This document shows, piece by piece, positions 36,573-45,493 of a stretch of 64,000 nucleotides of DNA (position 1 is the first letter of the stretch; the number at the start of each line of letters is the position of its first letter). Location of the stretch: positions 1 through 64,000 of the forward strand of contig DIYL01000029.1 in assembly GCA_002428985.1 (NCBI GenBank), written 5' to 3'. Below the pieces are notes generated by a model. The model did no database searches and was not told where the DNA came from. It saw only the letters and a program-made list of their open reading frames with translations. Origin of the DNA: Anaerolineales bacterium UBA6055 (GTDB taxonomy: Bacteria > Chloroflexota > Anaerolineae > Aggregatilineales > Phototrophicaceae). The position numbers and the translations under genes are program-made.

Positions 36573-37433
36573 CTACGCTTTGACAGCCCCACTGGTCAGT
36601 CCACTGATGAATTGGCGCATTGCCACCACAAATACGAGCAACAAAGGAATAGATGAAATTACATATCCTGCAAATAAAGGTCCCCACTCAGTTTCAAAAC
36701 TTGACGAGAACTGCATCAAACCCTGAGCAAGTGGCATTGTACTGCGGTCTGTAATCGTGACGAGCGGCCAGATCAAATCATTCCATGTGGCGATCAGGAC
36801 TGTCATAGCAACTGTCGCGACCATCGGGCGTGCAAGTGGTAGGGATACAAAATAGAAGACCTGCCAATCGGAAGCCCCATCCACATAAGCTGCATCAAAC
36901 AATTCCTGTGGCAGAGATTCAAAATAACTACGCATCAACCATGTCGAGAGTACCAAACCACTACTGACCCATGCGATAATAAGTGCGAAGGGGGTATTTA
37001 CCAGCCCAAAATCACGCACCATGATAAAACGCGGGGCAAGTGTCAACACACTAGGAACCATAATCAGCGTAATAAAGCCCAAAAACAACACCGACTTAAA
37101 CGGAAACTTAAAGCGAGCAAAGACATAACCCGCTATCGAGGATAATGTCCCGACTAGAAAAATCGTTGTACTCGAATAAATTACACTATTCAGGATGTAC
37201 CGCCAGATGCGACTGAATGCCACTTCGTAATTGTCAAATTGAAGAGGAAATGTGGGTAACCAAAAATTCTGATAAAACTGTGTATTGTTCTTAAGTGATG
37301 TAATCACGACCAATATTAGAGGGAAAAAAGTTAAAAAACCAAATATAATCAGAACAGTCTGAAAAGGTAAATCATGGAGCCACTTAGTACGTTTATTTGT
37401 GTGATTGGTTTGTGTCTGTGTTTTCTGTACCAT
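36573..37433 (-). CDS. Carbohydrate ABC transporter permease (MalG-type)
   Basis: This protein has six membrane spans and the EAA loop in DGASDWQVFYFVSLPLARP. The N-terminal span FQTVLIIFGFLTFFPLILVV and the C-terminal LLLVFVVAMRQFISGLTSGAVKA are typical of the CUT1 MalG family. It is the last gene of a three-gene leftward operon, 16 bp after the partner permease. No ATPase is encoded here, so it probably uses a shared one (MsmX/UgpC type) from elsewhere. Confidence 0.9.
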   Translation of the reverse strand: MVQKTQTQTNHTNKRTKWLHDLPFQTVLIIFGFLTFFPLILVVITSLKNNTQFYQNFWLPTFPLQFDNYEVAFSRIWRYILNSVIYSSTTIFLVGTLSSIAGYVFARFKFPFKSVLFLGFITLIMVPSVLTLAPRFIMVRDFGLVNTPFALIIAWVSSGLVLSTWLMRSYFESLPQELFDAAYVDGASDWQVFYFVSLPLARPMVATVAMTVLIATWNDLIWPLVTITDRSTMPLAQGLMQFSSSFETEWGPLFAGYVISSIPLLLVFVVAMRQFISGLTSGAVKA

Positions 37434-37449
37434 TATATTTTCCCCTTCA

Positions 37450-38352
37450 CTAATTGGCTTCGCCAGCAGATACCTTCAGATTAAGAATTGTTAACCCTAG
37501 CATGACTACAAACAAGACAACACCTATTGCAGAGGCATAACCAAACTCGAGGAAGTTAAATGCCGACTGGTATAACTGTAAGGCAGGCACCATTGTGCTG
37601 TAACCCGGTCCACCATCAGTCATAACAAGGAATAGATCAAACCGTTGTGTCATGAAGATCGTCGTCAGAATCATCGCGAGCGTAATTTGTCGCCTCGTCA
37701 TCGGAATATCAATATAAAATAATCGTCGCCAGAAGCCAGCTCCATCAATCTGTGAACTTTCATGAACTTCTTTTGGGATCGATTGTAAACCACCAAGAAT
37801 GATGAGAAATTGTAATGTCGGCAACCATGGGAAGCGTACAAACGACAGCGCAATCATCGCCGTCGTTGGTTCGGCTAGCCATGCCTGTGTCATATCTCCC
37901 AACCCAATCAACTCCAGTGCCTGATTGAGTAACCCGACCTGTGGATTATAGATAAATCGCCAGATCAAGTAATTCAAAATCAACGGTACAACCATTGGGA
38001 AGACAAAGATAATCTTCCACCAGTTTGCCCAACGTTGACTCCTCAGATTGACAATCATCTCAGCGGCGAGGAACGGGAATATCGTCTGCATGATGACACG
38101 GAAAACAACAAAGAAAACAAGATTCTGCATTGCAACGCGGAATGTGCGATCCGTCAGCAGCCTCTCATATTGCTCTAGCCCGACAAAAATATGGACTTTG
38201 CCACCATTCCAGATGAACAGGGAGTTAAAGAGTGCGCCTAAGGCTGGAATCCACTCAAAAGTAATCAGAAGGCTCAGTGGTATAATAAGCGCGATGTACA
38301 ACCACTTCGCATCCCAAACGCGTTGCATAAAACTGCGCTGTGATTTCTGCAT
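37450..38352 (-). CDS. Carbohydrate ABC transporter permease (MalF-type)
   Basis: This 300-residue permease has six spans and the EAA loop DGAGFWRRLFYIDIPMTRR, typical of CUT1 MalF-type subunits. It pairs with the MalG-type protein downstream and the binding protein upstream. An 80-bp gap with a hairpin separates it from the binding protein gene. The substrate is probably a sugar from a sulfated glycan, given the sulfatase in the divergent operon. Confidence 0.9.
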   Translation of the reverse strand: MQKSQRSFMQRVWDAKWLYIALIIPLSLLITFEWIPALGALFNSLFIWNGGKVHIFVGLEQYERLLTDRTFRVAMQNLVFFVVFRVIMQTIFPFLAAEMIVNLRSQRWANWWKIIFVFPMVVPLILNYLIWRFIYNPQVGLLNQALELIGLGDMTQAWLAEPTTAMIALSFVRFPWLPTLQFLIILGGLQSIPKEVHESSQIDGAGFWRRLFYIDIPMTRRQITLAMILTTIFMTQRFDLFLVMTDGGPGYSTMVPALQLYQSAFNFLEFGYASAIGVVLFVVMLGLTILNLKVSAGEAN

Positions 38353-38381
38353 GATCTGTTGTCCTATGATTCAGAGAGAGG

Positions 38382-38416
38382 AAATAGGCCACATCAGGTA
38401 ACGATATGGCCCATTT
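38382..38416 (-). terminator. Hairpin between binding-protein and permease genes
   Basis: On the minus strand AAATGGGCCA pairs with TGGCCTATTT (10 bp, one G-U) across a 15-nt loop. It lies 17 bp after the binding protein stop. It could end part of the transcripts and so keep the binding protein in excess over the permeases. Confidence 0.5.
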
Positions 38417-38432
38417 AAAAAGAGCGAAACAA

Positions 38433-39893
38433 TTATTCCATCTGGAAGTCACATGTGTATTCGTTTTCAGCGATGACCACACGAGCTTCTCGGGTCATCA
38501 GACGATCTTGTTCAGCAATCAGGGTATCTTTGTCAATCTGTCCAGTGAAGTATTCTTGCATCAGACGACGGTGATCTTCCCCATAGCGACGGCTTAAGCG
38601 TGGATCAGGATCTTTCAGCGCACGAATTGGCAATTCGAGGAACGCAGTCAGTGGTTGTAATGCTTCCGGCACATCCATTTCTGCAAGTGTTGGAACACTC
38701 AGCGGTGCATCCGTTACAACACGTGACCACTGTGGTTGCGCAGTCATAAATTGTAAGAAATCAACAACTTGTTCTTCAACACCCTCACGACGGGCGCGAT
38801 CTGTCATAACATAACCTGCTGTGAATCCACCGACAAGATAAGATGATTCATTGTTCGCAGCAAATTGGCTGGTAGTTTCAGTAATCGGTGGGAAGTAGCT
38901 GATACCCCATTCAAAACCTGCATCACGGGTCACACGGATAGTATCATTAGCAGCATTACTCAATAGGAATGGTACTTCACCATTGATGAACAAACGATAG
39001 GCTTCATCGGGCGTGGCAGTTGCATACCCGTCAACCCAATAAGGTTCAAATGCAGACAGCAGATCAATCCAGTCACTGAATTTTTCATCGGTTGCATTAA
39101 GCAATCCATTATCAATTGCACAAGCAAATTCACGTTGATTGAGAGCATGCCATTCTGCGTCAGGTTCCCACCAACTTTCAATATCATCAATGTAGAGGCT
39201 CGTCAAACTAACACCATCAAACCAGTTGTAGTTAAAAGGTGTCGCAGTAGACATACTTAAAGCAAGCGGTTCGTATCCAGCTTCAGCAACCATCGCCATC
39301 TCAGCAATCATGGTTTCCCAATCTGCCCATAGCGAATAGTCAATGTCAAATTCCAAATCCATACCAACTTCTGCAAGCAAGTCTTTGTTATAGAAGAACC
39401 CGACAGCAACAGCATCTACCGTCACAAGATACTGATTGCCTGACGAATGCAATGTTGTATTCCACACTACTTCTGGAATACTATCTTGCCACACTTCACT
39501 ACCGGGTGTGCCTTCAGGAATATATGGGTTTGGCTGTTCGATATATTCATTCAACGGAACATACCAGTCATTGGACTCTTCTTGCCAGACACGAATATAA
39601 TTATTATTCAAAATGTGGGGCTCATTCTGACCTTGGAAAACAGTACTGCGCCACTGGTCAGATGAAATATTATCAGGGATTTCAATCAGTTCGATGCGAA
39701 CACCGGGATTCGCGGCTTCATATTCGGCAACGAGTTCATTGAAAAATGTCGGTGGATTTTGATTATCTTCGGTTGGTTCAGTTGGATAATAAATCCCCGG
39801 AGCAACTTGAATCACTATCTCGTCCTGTGCAACAGCGGTAAAACTGCTCAAAACAAGAAGCATTATCAGAGTGACAAAAAAACTTTTTTGCAT
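38433..39893 (-). CDS. Extracellular solute-binding protein, family 1 (sugar)
   Basis: This 486-residue protein has a Sec signal ending TAVAQDE without a lipobox Cys. The mature part has the family 1 pattern: a first strand with EIVIQVAPGIYYP, a middle rich in Trp and Asp (WWEPDAEWHAL), and the helix NGEVPFLLSNAAND with GISYFPP. It binds a sugar outside the cell for the MalF/MalG pair. GGGAGA precedes the ATG. A strong minus-strand promoter and a LacI operator lie 34-87 bp upstream. Confidence 0.9.
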   Translation of the reverse strand: MQKSFFVTLIMLLVLSSFTAVAQDEIVIQVAPGIYYPTEPTEDNQNPPTFFNELVAEYEAANPGVRIELIEIPDNISSDQWRSTVFQGQNEPHILNNNYIRVWQEESNDWYVPLNEYIEQPNPYIPEGTPGSEVWQDSIPEVVWNTTLHSSGNQYLVTVDAVAVGFFYNKDLLAEVGMDLEFDIDYSLWADWETMIAEMAMVAEAGYEPLALSMSTATPFNYNWFDGVSLTSLYIDDIESWWEPDAEWHALNQREFACAIDNGLLNATDEKFSDWIDLLSAFEPYWVDGYATATPDEAYRLFINGEVPFLLSNAANDTIRVTRDAGFEWGISYFPPITETTSQFAANNESSYLVGGFTAGYVMTDRARREGVEEQVVDFLQFMTAQPQWSRVVTDAPLSVPTLAEMDVPEALQPLTAFLELPIRALKDPDPRLSRRYGEDHRRLMQEYFTGQIDKDTLIAEQDRLMTREARVVIAENEYTCDFQME

Positions 39894-39921
39894 AATAATC
39901 TCCCAAGTAAAAGTAATATTC

Positions 39922-39951
39922 TTGACAACTTACACGTGTAAGTTATATATT
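39922..39951 (+). promoter_or_regulatory. Promoter of the lacI operon
   Basis: TTGACA at 39922-39927 is followed, after 18 nt, by TATATT at 39946-39951. The spacer is almost wholly the palindromic operator, so repressor binding should block RNA polymerase. It is a good sigma-70 match 47 nt before the lacI ATG. Confidence 0.65.
39927..39944. promoter_or_regulatory. LacI-type operator, perfect 18-bp palindrome
   Basis: AACTTACACGTGTAAGTT is a perfect palindrome with a central CG-containing core, typical of LacI-family operators. It lies between the divergent binding protein and lacI genes. It covers the spacer of the rightward promoter and the predicted start site of the leftward one, so one dimer could repress both. 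Confidence 0.8.
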
Positions 39952-39980
39952 TTTATAGCATATTGATGTATCAACGTCAA
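39952..39980 (-). promoter_or_regulatory. Promoter of the sugar importer operon
   Basis: Read on the minus strand, TTGACG (39980-39975) is followed by 17 nt and TATAAA (39957-39952). This is a near-consensus sigma-70 promoter with a start expected around 39945, at the edge of the operator. Confidence 0.7.
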
Positions 39981-39997
39981 GCAAATGGGAAAAATCA

Positions 39998-41014
39998 ATG
40001 AGAAATAAACCAACCCAAGCAGATGTCGCCAAACTTGCTGGTGTGTCACGGGCAACTGTCTCCTACGTTATCAACAATCGTGAAGAAGAAAATGCAATCC
40101 CGCAAGAAACAAGCGAACGTGTCTGGACAGCAATTGCTGAGCTTGGTTATGTTCCCAACCAACAGGCACAACATCTCAAACGTCAGGCGACCAATCGTAT
40201 TTGTGTCATTCTGCCACGACTCGGTATCCCCGCCCAAGACTTGATGATACAGGCTCAGCGTAAGTATCTGACAAAAAATGGATATTCGATCATCATTGCG
40301 GTTGGCGATACACAGGAACGTATCATGAATCTGATTCAACAGGTTAAAGGTGGACTCGCCGATGGAATTTATCTCGATATAGGGTATGGGTCAAACCATA
40401 ATATTGATGTGATCCTACAACAATTAAAGGGCATGAATATCCCAATTATTGTCAATGCACCGACAGAGCCAACATCAGATTATGACGTAAATTGGACCAC
40501 CGATAAAGCAGGTGCTCATGAAGCCGTGACCTATTTAATCGAGTGTGGACATCAGCGTATTGCATTCATCGGTCATAATATTGCTGATCTTGAACATTAT
40601 GGACGTTATCAGGGATATATGCAGGCATTATCAGAACATAATATTCCTATTAACCCCGAATATGTGCGTGTCGGGTTAGAGCGACGTGAGCAGGCATCTC
40701 GTGCAGTCGAGGAGTTATTAGATTTAGATATGCCACCGACTGCGATTTTTTGCACATCAGATATCAACGCACTGACCGCCGTTGCTACAATACAACACTG
40801 TGGTCAAACTGTCCCACACAATTTAGCAGTGATTGGATTCGGCAATATTAGTGAAAGTCAATATACATATCCACGCCTCACCACAGTTGGTCCGGAAGAA
40901 CACAATTTTGATGAGGTTGCATCCTTATTATTACATCGTTTGACCGGTAAAAAACAGAAACCACCACAAAAAATAGTTCGTGAGTGGAAATTAATTATTA
41001 GGCAGTCTACATAG
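39998..41014 (+). CDS. LacI-family transcriptional regulator
   Basis: The N-terminal HTH and hinge are clear: TQADVAKLAGVSRATVSYVINN and ELGYVPNQQAQHLKRQ. A periplasmic-binding-like sugar domain follows (RICVILPRLG, AFIGHN, AVIGFGNI). It probably represses the divergent importer and its own operon through the palindrome at 39927 and releases it upon binding a sugar. The gene is 13 bp upstream of the oxidoreductase gene. Confidence 0.93.
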   Translation: MRNKPTQADVAKLAGVSRATVSYVINNREEENAIPQETSERVWTAIAELGYVPNQQAQHLKRQATNRICVILPRLGIPAQDLMIQAQRKYLTKNGYSIIIAVGDTQERIMNLIQQVKGGLADGIYLDIGYGSNHNIDVILQQLKGMNIPIIVNAPTEPTSDYDVNWTTDKAGAHEAVTYLIECGHQRIAFIGHNIADLEHYGRYQGYMQALSEHNIPINPEYVRVGLERREQASRAVEELLDLDMPPTAIFCTSDINALTAVATIQHCGQTVPHNLAVIGFGNISESQYTYPRLTTVGPEEHNFDEVASLLLHRLTGKKQKPPQKIVREWKLIIRQST

Positions 41015-41027
41015 GGAGAATAATACT

Positions 41028-42071
41028 ATGACGCAGGAACCAATTCATCTTGGTGTGATTAGCTTTGCTCACGGACACATCCACCGTTATATTCCAGAGA
41101 TTGCAGGATTTGATGATGCACAGGTGGTCGCTGCATGGGATGCTGACGAGCAACGTGGTACGGACAACTGCGCTAAATATCAAATTGAATGGGAAGCTAA
41201 TCTCGATACCCTCTTAAACCGTGATGATATTGACGCCGTTTTTATCACCAGTCCAACCAACAAACATGCTGAACACTGTATTATGGCGGCGCAAGCGAAA
41301 AAGCATATTCTCCTACAAAAACCGATGGCACTCTCTTTGGAAGATTGCGATGCAATCATCGAAGCGGTGAACACACATGGCGTAAAATTTAGCATGTGCC
41401 ATCAAATGCGTGCTGACCCGATTAATCAAAAAATCAAAGCACTACTCGATGAAAACACCGTTGGCAACCTTGCAGTTGTGCGTCGTCGTCATGCGATCCC
41501 CGCATTGCTAATCCCAGAATTTGCCCGTCCTGATAACTGGCACATTGATCCTGTTCAAAACATGGGGATGTTTATGGATGATGCTTCCCACGCGACAGAT
41601 TGGTTTCACTGGATGCTAGGACGACCTGTCAGCGTTATGGCAGAAATTGACAATATTGTGACAGACATCGCCCCCGATGATAACGGCGTTGCAGTGTATC
41701 GGTTTGAAAATGGAATAATCGGCATTCTACTCAATAGTTCGACACAGCTTGCGGCACAATCCACAACCGAAATTTATGGTGATAAGGGCACAATTCAACA
41801 CGATTATGGCGATGGACCATCGTCACATTTGCCTGCAAATGAAATCCCCTTACGCATGTATCAACAAGGGAGCGAACAATGGCAGACCTTCGATTTTCCG
41901 GTCGTGCCCCATCACACACGTATCAGTGCTGTTCCCCGTCCATTGATCGATTTTCTAAGTGGAGACGGCGACCCATTAGCTACCCCTGACGATGGTCGCG
42001 TAGCAGTCGAGATGGTATTGGGAGCTTATGAATCAGCAAGAACAGGTCAGCGCATTCTATTCCCGCTCTAA
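41028..42071 (+). CDS. Gfo/Idh/MocA-family oxidoreductase
   Basis: This is a Rossmann-fold dehydrogenase with LGVISFAHGHIHRY at the start, DAVFITSPTNKHAEHC and an LQKPMAL motif in place of the usual E-K-P (the Lys is catalytic in the family). The C-terminal part has the beta-sheet domain with DDASHATDWFHWMLG. It is likely to oxidise a sugar or polyol with NAD(P). The first Rossmann turn has S-F-A-H-G-H rather than G-x-G-x-x-G, a variant seen in part of the family. It lies between lacI and the sulfatase with short gaps, so they form one operon. Confidence 0.88.
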   Translation: MTQEPIHLGVISFAHGHIHRYIPEIAGFDDAQVVAAWDADEQRGTDNCAKYQIEWEANLDTLLNRDDIDAVFITSPTNKHAEHCIMAAQAKKHILLQKPMALSLEDCDAIIEAVNTHGVKFSMCHQMRADPINQKIKALLDENTVGNLAVVRRRHAIPALLIPEFARPDNWHIDPVQNMGMFMDDASHATDWFHWMLGRPVSVMAEIDNIVTDIAPDDNGVAVYRFENGIIGILLNSSTQLAAQSTTEIYGDKGTIQHDYGDGPSSHLPANEIPLRMYQQGSEQWQTFDFPVVPHHTRISAVPRPLIDFLSGDGDPLATPDDGRVAVEMVLGAYESARTGQRILFPL

Positions 42072-42102
42072 AACTATATTTAATTGAAAGAGATCATTTT
42101 TT

Positions 42103-43587
42103 ATGACAAACAAACCGAATATCCTATTTATCATGACCGATCAACAACGCAGTGATACCATTCATGCGCTTGGAAACGATACAATTCGCACCCCAGTCTT
42201 AGATTCACTGGTAGAGACAGGAACAACATTCACAAATTGCTACACGCCTGCGCCTGTCTGCGTTGCCGCACGGAGTGCAACAATTACAGGTGTACCACCT
42301 CATTTAAATGGATGCACATCTAACAACGCATCACCATTGCACTTACAGAGCATCATGCAGGTATTGAAAGATCAGGGATATTACACACATGGCATCGGCA
42401 AAATGCACTTTAATCCCGATGACGAAACCATGTGGGGATTCGATAGTCGGGATATTTCCGAAGAGGGTGCGCGCCACCTGACGGGTCGTAATGATTTTCA
42501 TCAATATCTTGATGATAATGGGTACGAACATGTGCTCGAACCTCAAGGGATCCGTAGCGAAATGTATTATATACCGCAACCATCACAACTACCTGCCGAA
42601 CATCATCACACCACATGGGTCGCTGACCGCGCGATTGATTTCTTAGATGAACATAATGATGATCAGCCGTTTTTCTTATGGGCAAGTTTCATCAAACCTC
42701 ATCCCCCCTTTGAATCACCTGTACCGTGGAATAAGCTATACCGCGCTGCAGATATGATGCCTCCGTTTCGTCCCGAAGGATTTGAGGACTTGCTAACCTA
42801 TTGGAATCATTTTCAAAATCGATACAAGTATCGGGATAAAGGCTATGACGAGATGCTATTGCGCACTATCAAAGCGATGTATTATGCAACGATCTCATTC
42901 ATTGACTATAACGTCGGACGCATGCTCAACGCATTAGGGGATCGCATCAACAATACACTGATTGTCTATACGGCGGATCATGGTGAAATGCTCGGTGATT
43001 ACGGAAGTTTTGGCAAACGCACGATGCTGAATCCATCCGTTAACATACCCATGATCGTCAAATGGCATGATAGCTTCGAGCAAGATACTCGGAATGATAC
43101 ACCTGTCACATTGTTGGATTTATTCCCGACATTTGCCAGTGCATCTGGTAGTAATACAGCCCCACCCTCATCAGAAGGACAAGATTTGCGTGAGATTGCA
43201 GAAGGCAATAGTGAACGCGAATTTGTCTACAGTCAATTTAGTGAAGGAGCAACCGGTCTATATATGATTGCAAGTCGAGAATATAAGTACATCTATTCCG
43301 TAGCAGACCGCAAAGATTGGTTGTTTGATCTTATGAAAGATCCACAAGAAACGAAGAATTGGGCAGGCAATCCACGTTATGATGAGATTCTACAAACACT
43401 TCGCTCTACCTTGATTAACCGATTCGATAACGATCATTATAACGTAGCGATAGCGGACGGTGACTGGCGTGATTATGATCCACCAATTTTTCCAAAACCC
43501 AATAGTGACGATGGACTATTATTCCAAGATGCCTCACATTTAGAACAACTCTTAAGCGATCTTGGACCCTATTGGTCTAGCAGCTAA
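42103..43587 (+). CDS. Sulfatase (Cys-type, CxAxR motif)
   Basis: The 494-residue protein has the sulfatase metal start NILFIMTDQQRSD and C53 in PVCVAARSATITG. This C-x-A-x-R motif is a variant of the usual C-x-P-x-R for formylglycine. Further metal residues lie in YTADHGEMLGDYG and FGKRTMLNPSVNIPMI. Formylglycine is made by FGE or a radical-SAM maturase, neither of which is in this window. No signal peptide is visible, so it probably works in the cytoplasm on imported sulfated sugars. It is the last gene of the lacI operon. Confidence 0.9.
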   Translation: MTNKPNILFIMTDQQRSDTIHALGNDTIRTPVLDSLVETGTTFTNCYTPAPVCVAARSATITGVPPHLNGCTSNNASPLHLQSIMQVLKDQGYYTHGIGKMHFNPDDETMWGFDSRDISEEGARHLTGRNDFHQYLDDNGYEHVLEPQGIRSEMYYIPQPSQLPAEHHHTTWVADRAIDFLDEHNDDQPFFLWASFIKPHPPFESPVPWNKLYRAADMMPPFRPEGFEDLLTYWNHFQNRYKYRDKGYDEMLLRTIKAMYYATISFIDYNVGRMLNALGDRINNTLIVYTADHGEMLGDYGSFGKRTMLNPSVNIPMIVKWHDSFEQDTRNDTPVTLLDLFPTFASASGSNTAPPSSEGQDLREIAEGNSEREFVYSQFSEGATGLYMIASREYKYIYSVADRKDWLFDLMKDPQETKNWAGNPRYDEILQTLRSTLINRFDNDHYNVAIADGDWRDYDPPIFPKPNSDDGLLFQDASHLEQLLSDLGPYWSSS

Positions 43588-43638
43588 TGTCGAAGTGTGT
43601 TTTGATAAAATTCAGGAAGACAGGCTATAACTGACAAT

Positions 43639-43654
43639 TGCGGAAGATTCCGCA
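43639..43654 (+). terminator. Short perfect hairpin after the sulfatase gene
   Basis: TGCGGAA and TTCCGCA are exact inverted copies separated by 2 nt, about 50 bp after the sulfatase stop. No T-run follows. It may end the lacI operon transcript or be a small operator. Confidence 0.35.
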
Positions 43655-43720
43655 TAAATCTACATGCACATCCCATGAAGACCAAGAAACTATAGTCAAA
43701 AACACCTCAATTAGCGGATT

Positions 43721-43750
43721 TTGACAATGTTCGTGCAACTAGTCTGTAAA
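43721..43750 (+). promoter_or_regulatory. Putative promoter of the Dpp-type importer operon
   Basis: TTGACA at 43721-43726 and TGTAAA at 43745-43750 are 18 nt apart, about 92 bp before the binding protein ATG. The site is a plausible sigma-70 promoter. A strong GGGAGG Shine-Dalgarno precedes that ATG. Confidence 0.45.
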
Positions 43751-43842
43751 AACTGACGAATATTTGCACATTAACGTTAGATTAGTTATATTCTCCACCA
43801 TCTCTTTTTCTTGTTTCAAACTTGTAATTTCGGGAGGATGTT

Positions 43843-45399
43843 ATGCTAAAACGTTTTAGTTTGTTTTTTGGGATGGCAATTTTATTTGCTGTCACTTCAT
43901 TTGCTGCATTAGCGCAAGACGATATTTTGCTATATGGTGGTAACCAAGACATTGACAATATTGACCCAGCAACTGGTGAAAACTACTCTATCAACGCCGC
44001 CCTACGCAGTTTATATGATGCGTTGTTCATCTATCGTGGCGCAGAAATTGAACCTCACCTAGTCGAAAGCTGGGAAGTAAATGATGATGCAACAGTATGG
44101 ACTTTCAAGTTAGTCGAAAACGCAGTATTCCATGATGGTAGCCCTGTAAATGCAGAAGCAGTTGTTTACAGTTTCAACCGTACAATGGAAATATCTGGCC
44201 CTCCAACTTACCGTTGGGAAAGCATCACGGACGAAAATTCTGCACAAGCACTTGATGAATTCACCGTTGAATTTACTTTGACACAACCATTTGCGCCATT
44301 TATCGGTACTCTACCCCAACTCTTTGTTGTGAACCCCGCAATTGTTGAAGCCAACCTCGGTGACGACAACGGTCAAACCTTCCTTAAAGAAAATGCAGCA
44401 GGTTCTGGTCCATTTATGCAAGGTCGTTGGGAAATCGGTAACCTTTATGAATTCGTTGCTGTCGAAGACTACTGGGCTGGCTGGCGTGGTGAAGATCACC
44501 TCGATGGTTTTGTATGGGTCATCCAACGTGATGCGTCCACACAACTTAACTCCTTGCTAGCTGGCGAAACACAAATCGCAGACACAGTAGCTGGTAGTGA
44601 CAAAGAACAGATCATTGAAGATGAAAGCTACGTATGGGAAGAACATGTCGGTTTCTTCACCAATACGCTTAAAATGAACAACCAAGGTGAATACACAAGC
44701 GACATCAACGTCCGCAAAGCAGTTGCGCATGCAATGAACTATGAAGCGATGGTACAAGCACAAGATGTTAAGATCACCCTGTTACCTGGTCCTACACCAT
44801 CCAACTTCATGGGCTATGTAGAAGGACTTGAATATCCAACATTTGATCTTGAACTTGCTCAAGAATTCCTTTCACAATCGGCATGGCCTGAAGGTGGTTT
44901 CACACTCGATTATGTCTATGTTACTGACTTCCCACGTGAAGAAATTCCTGGTTTGATCTTGCTTGAAGGTCTTGCAGAACTCAACATCGAACTGAACATG
45001 ATTCCAATGCTCTGGCCAGACATGGTTGCTAGCTGTGCAACACCAGAACTAGGTCCAGACATCATCAACATCTACACACTTCCCGCATACCTCGATCCTG
45101 ATGCACACCTCTACAATCAATATCACTCCGGACAATGGGGTAGCTTTAATTCATGCAGCTTCTATCAAAATGAACGTGTCGATGAATTGCTCGATATGGC
45201 ACGCGTCATTGGAGATGCAGATGAACGTACAGCGATGTATACAGAAGCTCAAGAACTGATCGCTGCCGATCAACCATCTGTATGGATGTATACAGAAGAT
45301 AGCGGTTTGGCTCTAAACACCTGTGTACAAGGTTATGAATTCTCTCCAATGTACCCAATCACAGTCTTATTCCAAGACTTGTGGATGGATGGTTGTTAG
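43843..45399 (+). CDS. ABC transporter substrate-binding protein, family 5 (peptide/nickel type)
   Basis: A Sec signal ending FAALAQDD (no lipobox Cys) is followed by a family 5 binding fold: ENYSINAALRSLYDALF, HLVESWEVNDDATVWTF, FHDGSPVNAEAVVYSF and FNSCSFYQNERVDELLDMA. Such proteins bind peptides, opines, amino-acid derivatives or sugars. Linkage with the DUF917 and hydantoinase genes suggests a cyclic amide, dipeptide-like or amine compound. A strong hairpin follows the gene, before the permeases. Confidence 0.9.
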   Translation: MLKRFSLFFGMAILFAVTSFAALAQDDILLYGGNQDIDNIDPATGENYSINAALRSLYDALFIYRGAEIEPHLVESWEVNDDATVWTFKLVENAVFHDGSPVNAEAVVYSFNRTMEISGPPTYRWESITDENSAQALDEFTVEFTLTQPFAPFIGTLPQLFVVNPAIVEANLGDDNGQTFLKENAAGSGPFMQGRWEIGNLYEFVAVEDYWAGWRGEDHLDGFVWVIQRDASTQLNSLLAGETQIADTVAGSDKEQIIEDESYVWEEHVGFFTNTLKMNNQGEYTSDINVRKAVAHAMNYEAMVQAQDVKITLLPGPTPSNFMGYVEGLEYPTFDLELAQEFLSQSAWPEGGFTLDYVYVTDFPREEIPGLILLEGLAELNIELNMIPMLWPDMVASCATPELGPDIINIYTLPAYLDPDAHLYNQYHSGQWGSFNSCSFYQNERVDELLDMARVIGDADERTAMYTEAQELIAADQPSVWMYTEDSGLALNTCVQGYEFSPMYPITVLFQDLWMDGC

Positions 45400-45415
45400 T
45401 CACACAACAAGTTAT

Positions 45416-45450
45416 AAATATCAGGGTGATCTCGTGTTGCCCTGATATTT
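45416..45450 (+). terminator. Hairpin between binding protein and DppB-type genes
   Basis: A perfect 11-bp stem (AAATATCAGGG / CCCTGATATTT) with a 13-nt loop lies 16 bp after the stop. It ends in TTTTT-like bases (ATATTTTCC), so it can act as a leaky terminator giving more binding protein than permease. Confidence 0.6.
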
Positions 45451-45493
45451 TCCGCCTTTCAATCTTTCAACCGTAATCGACTGACTAGATTCT

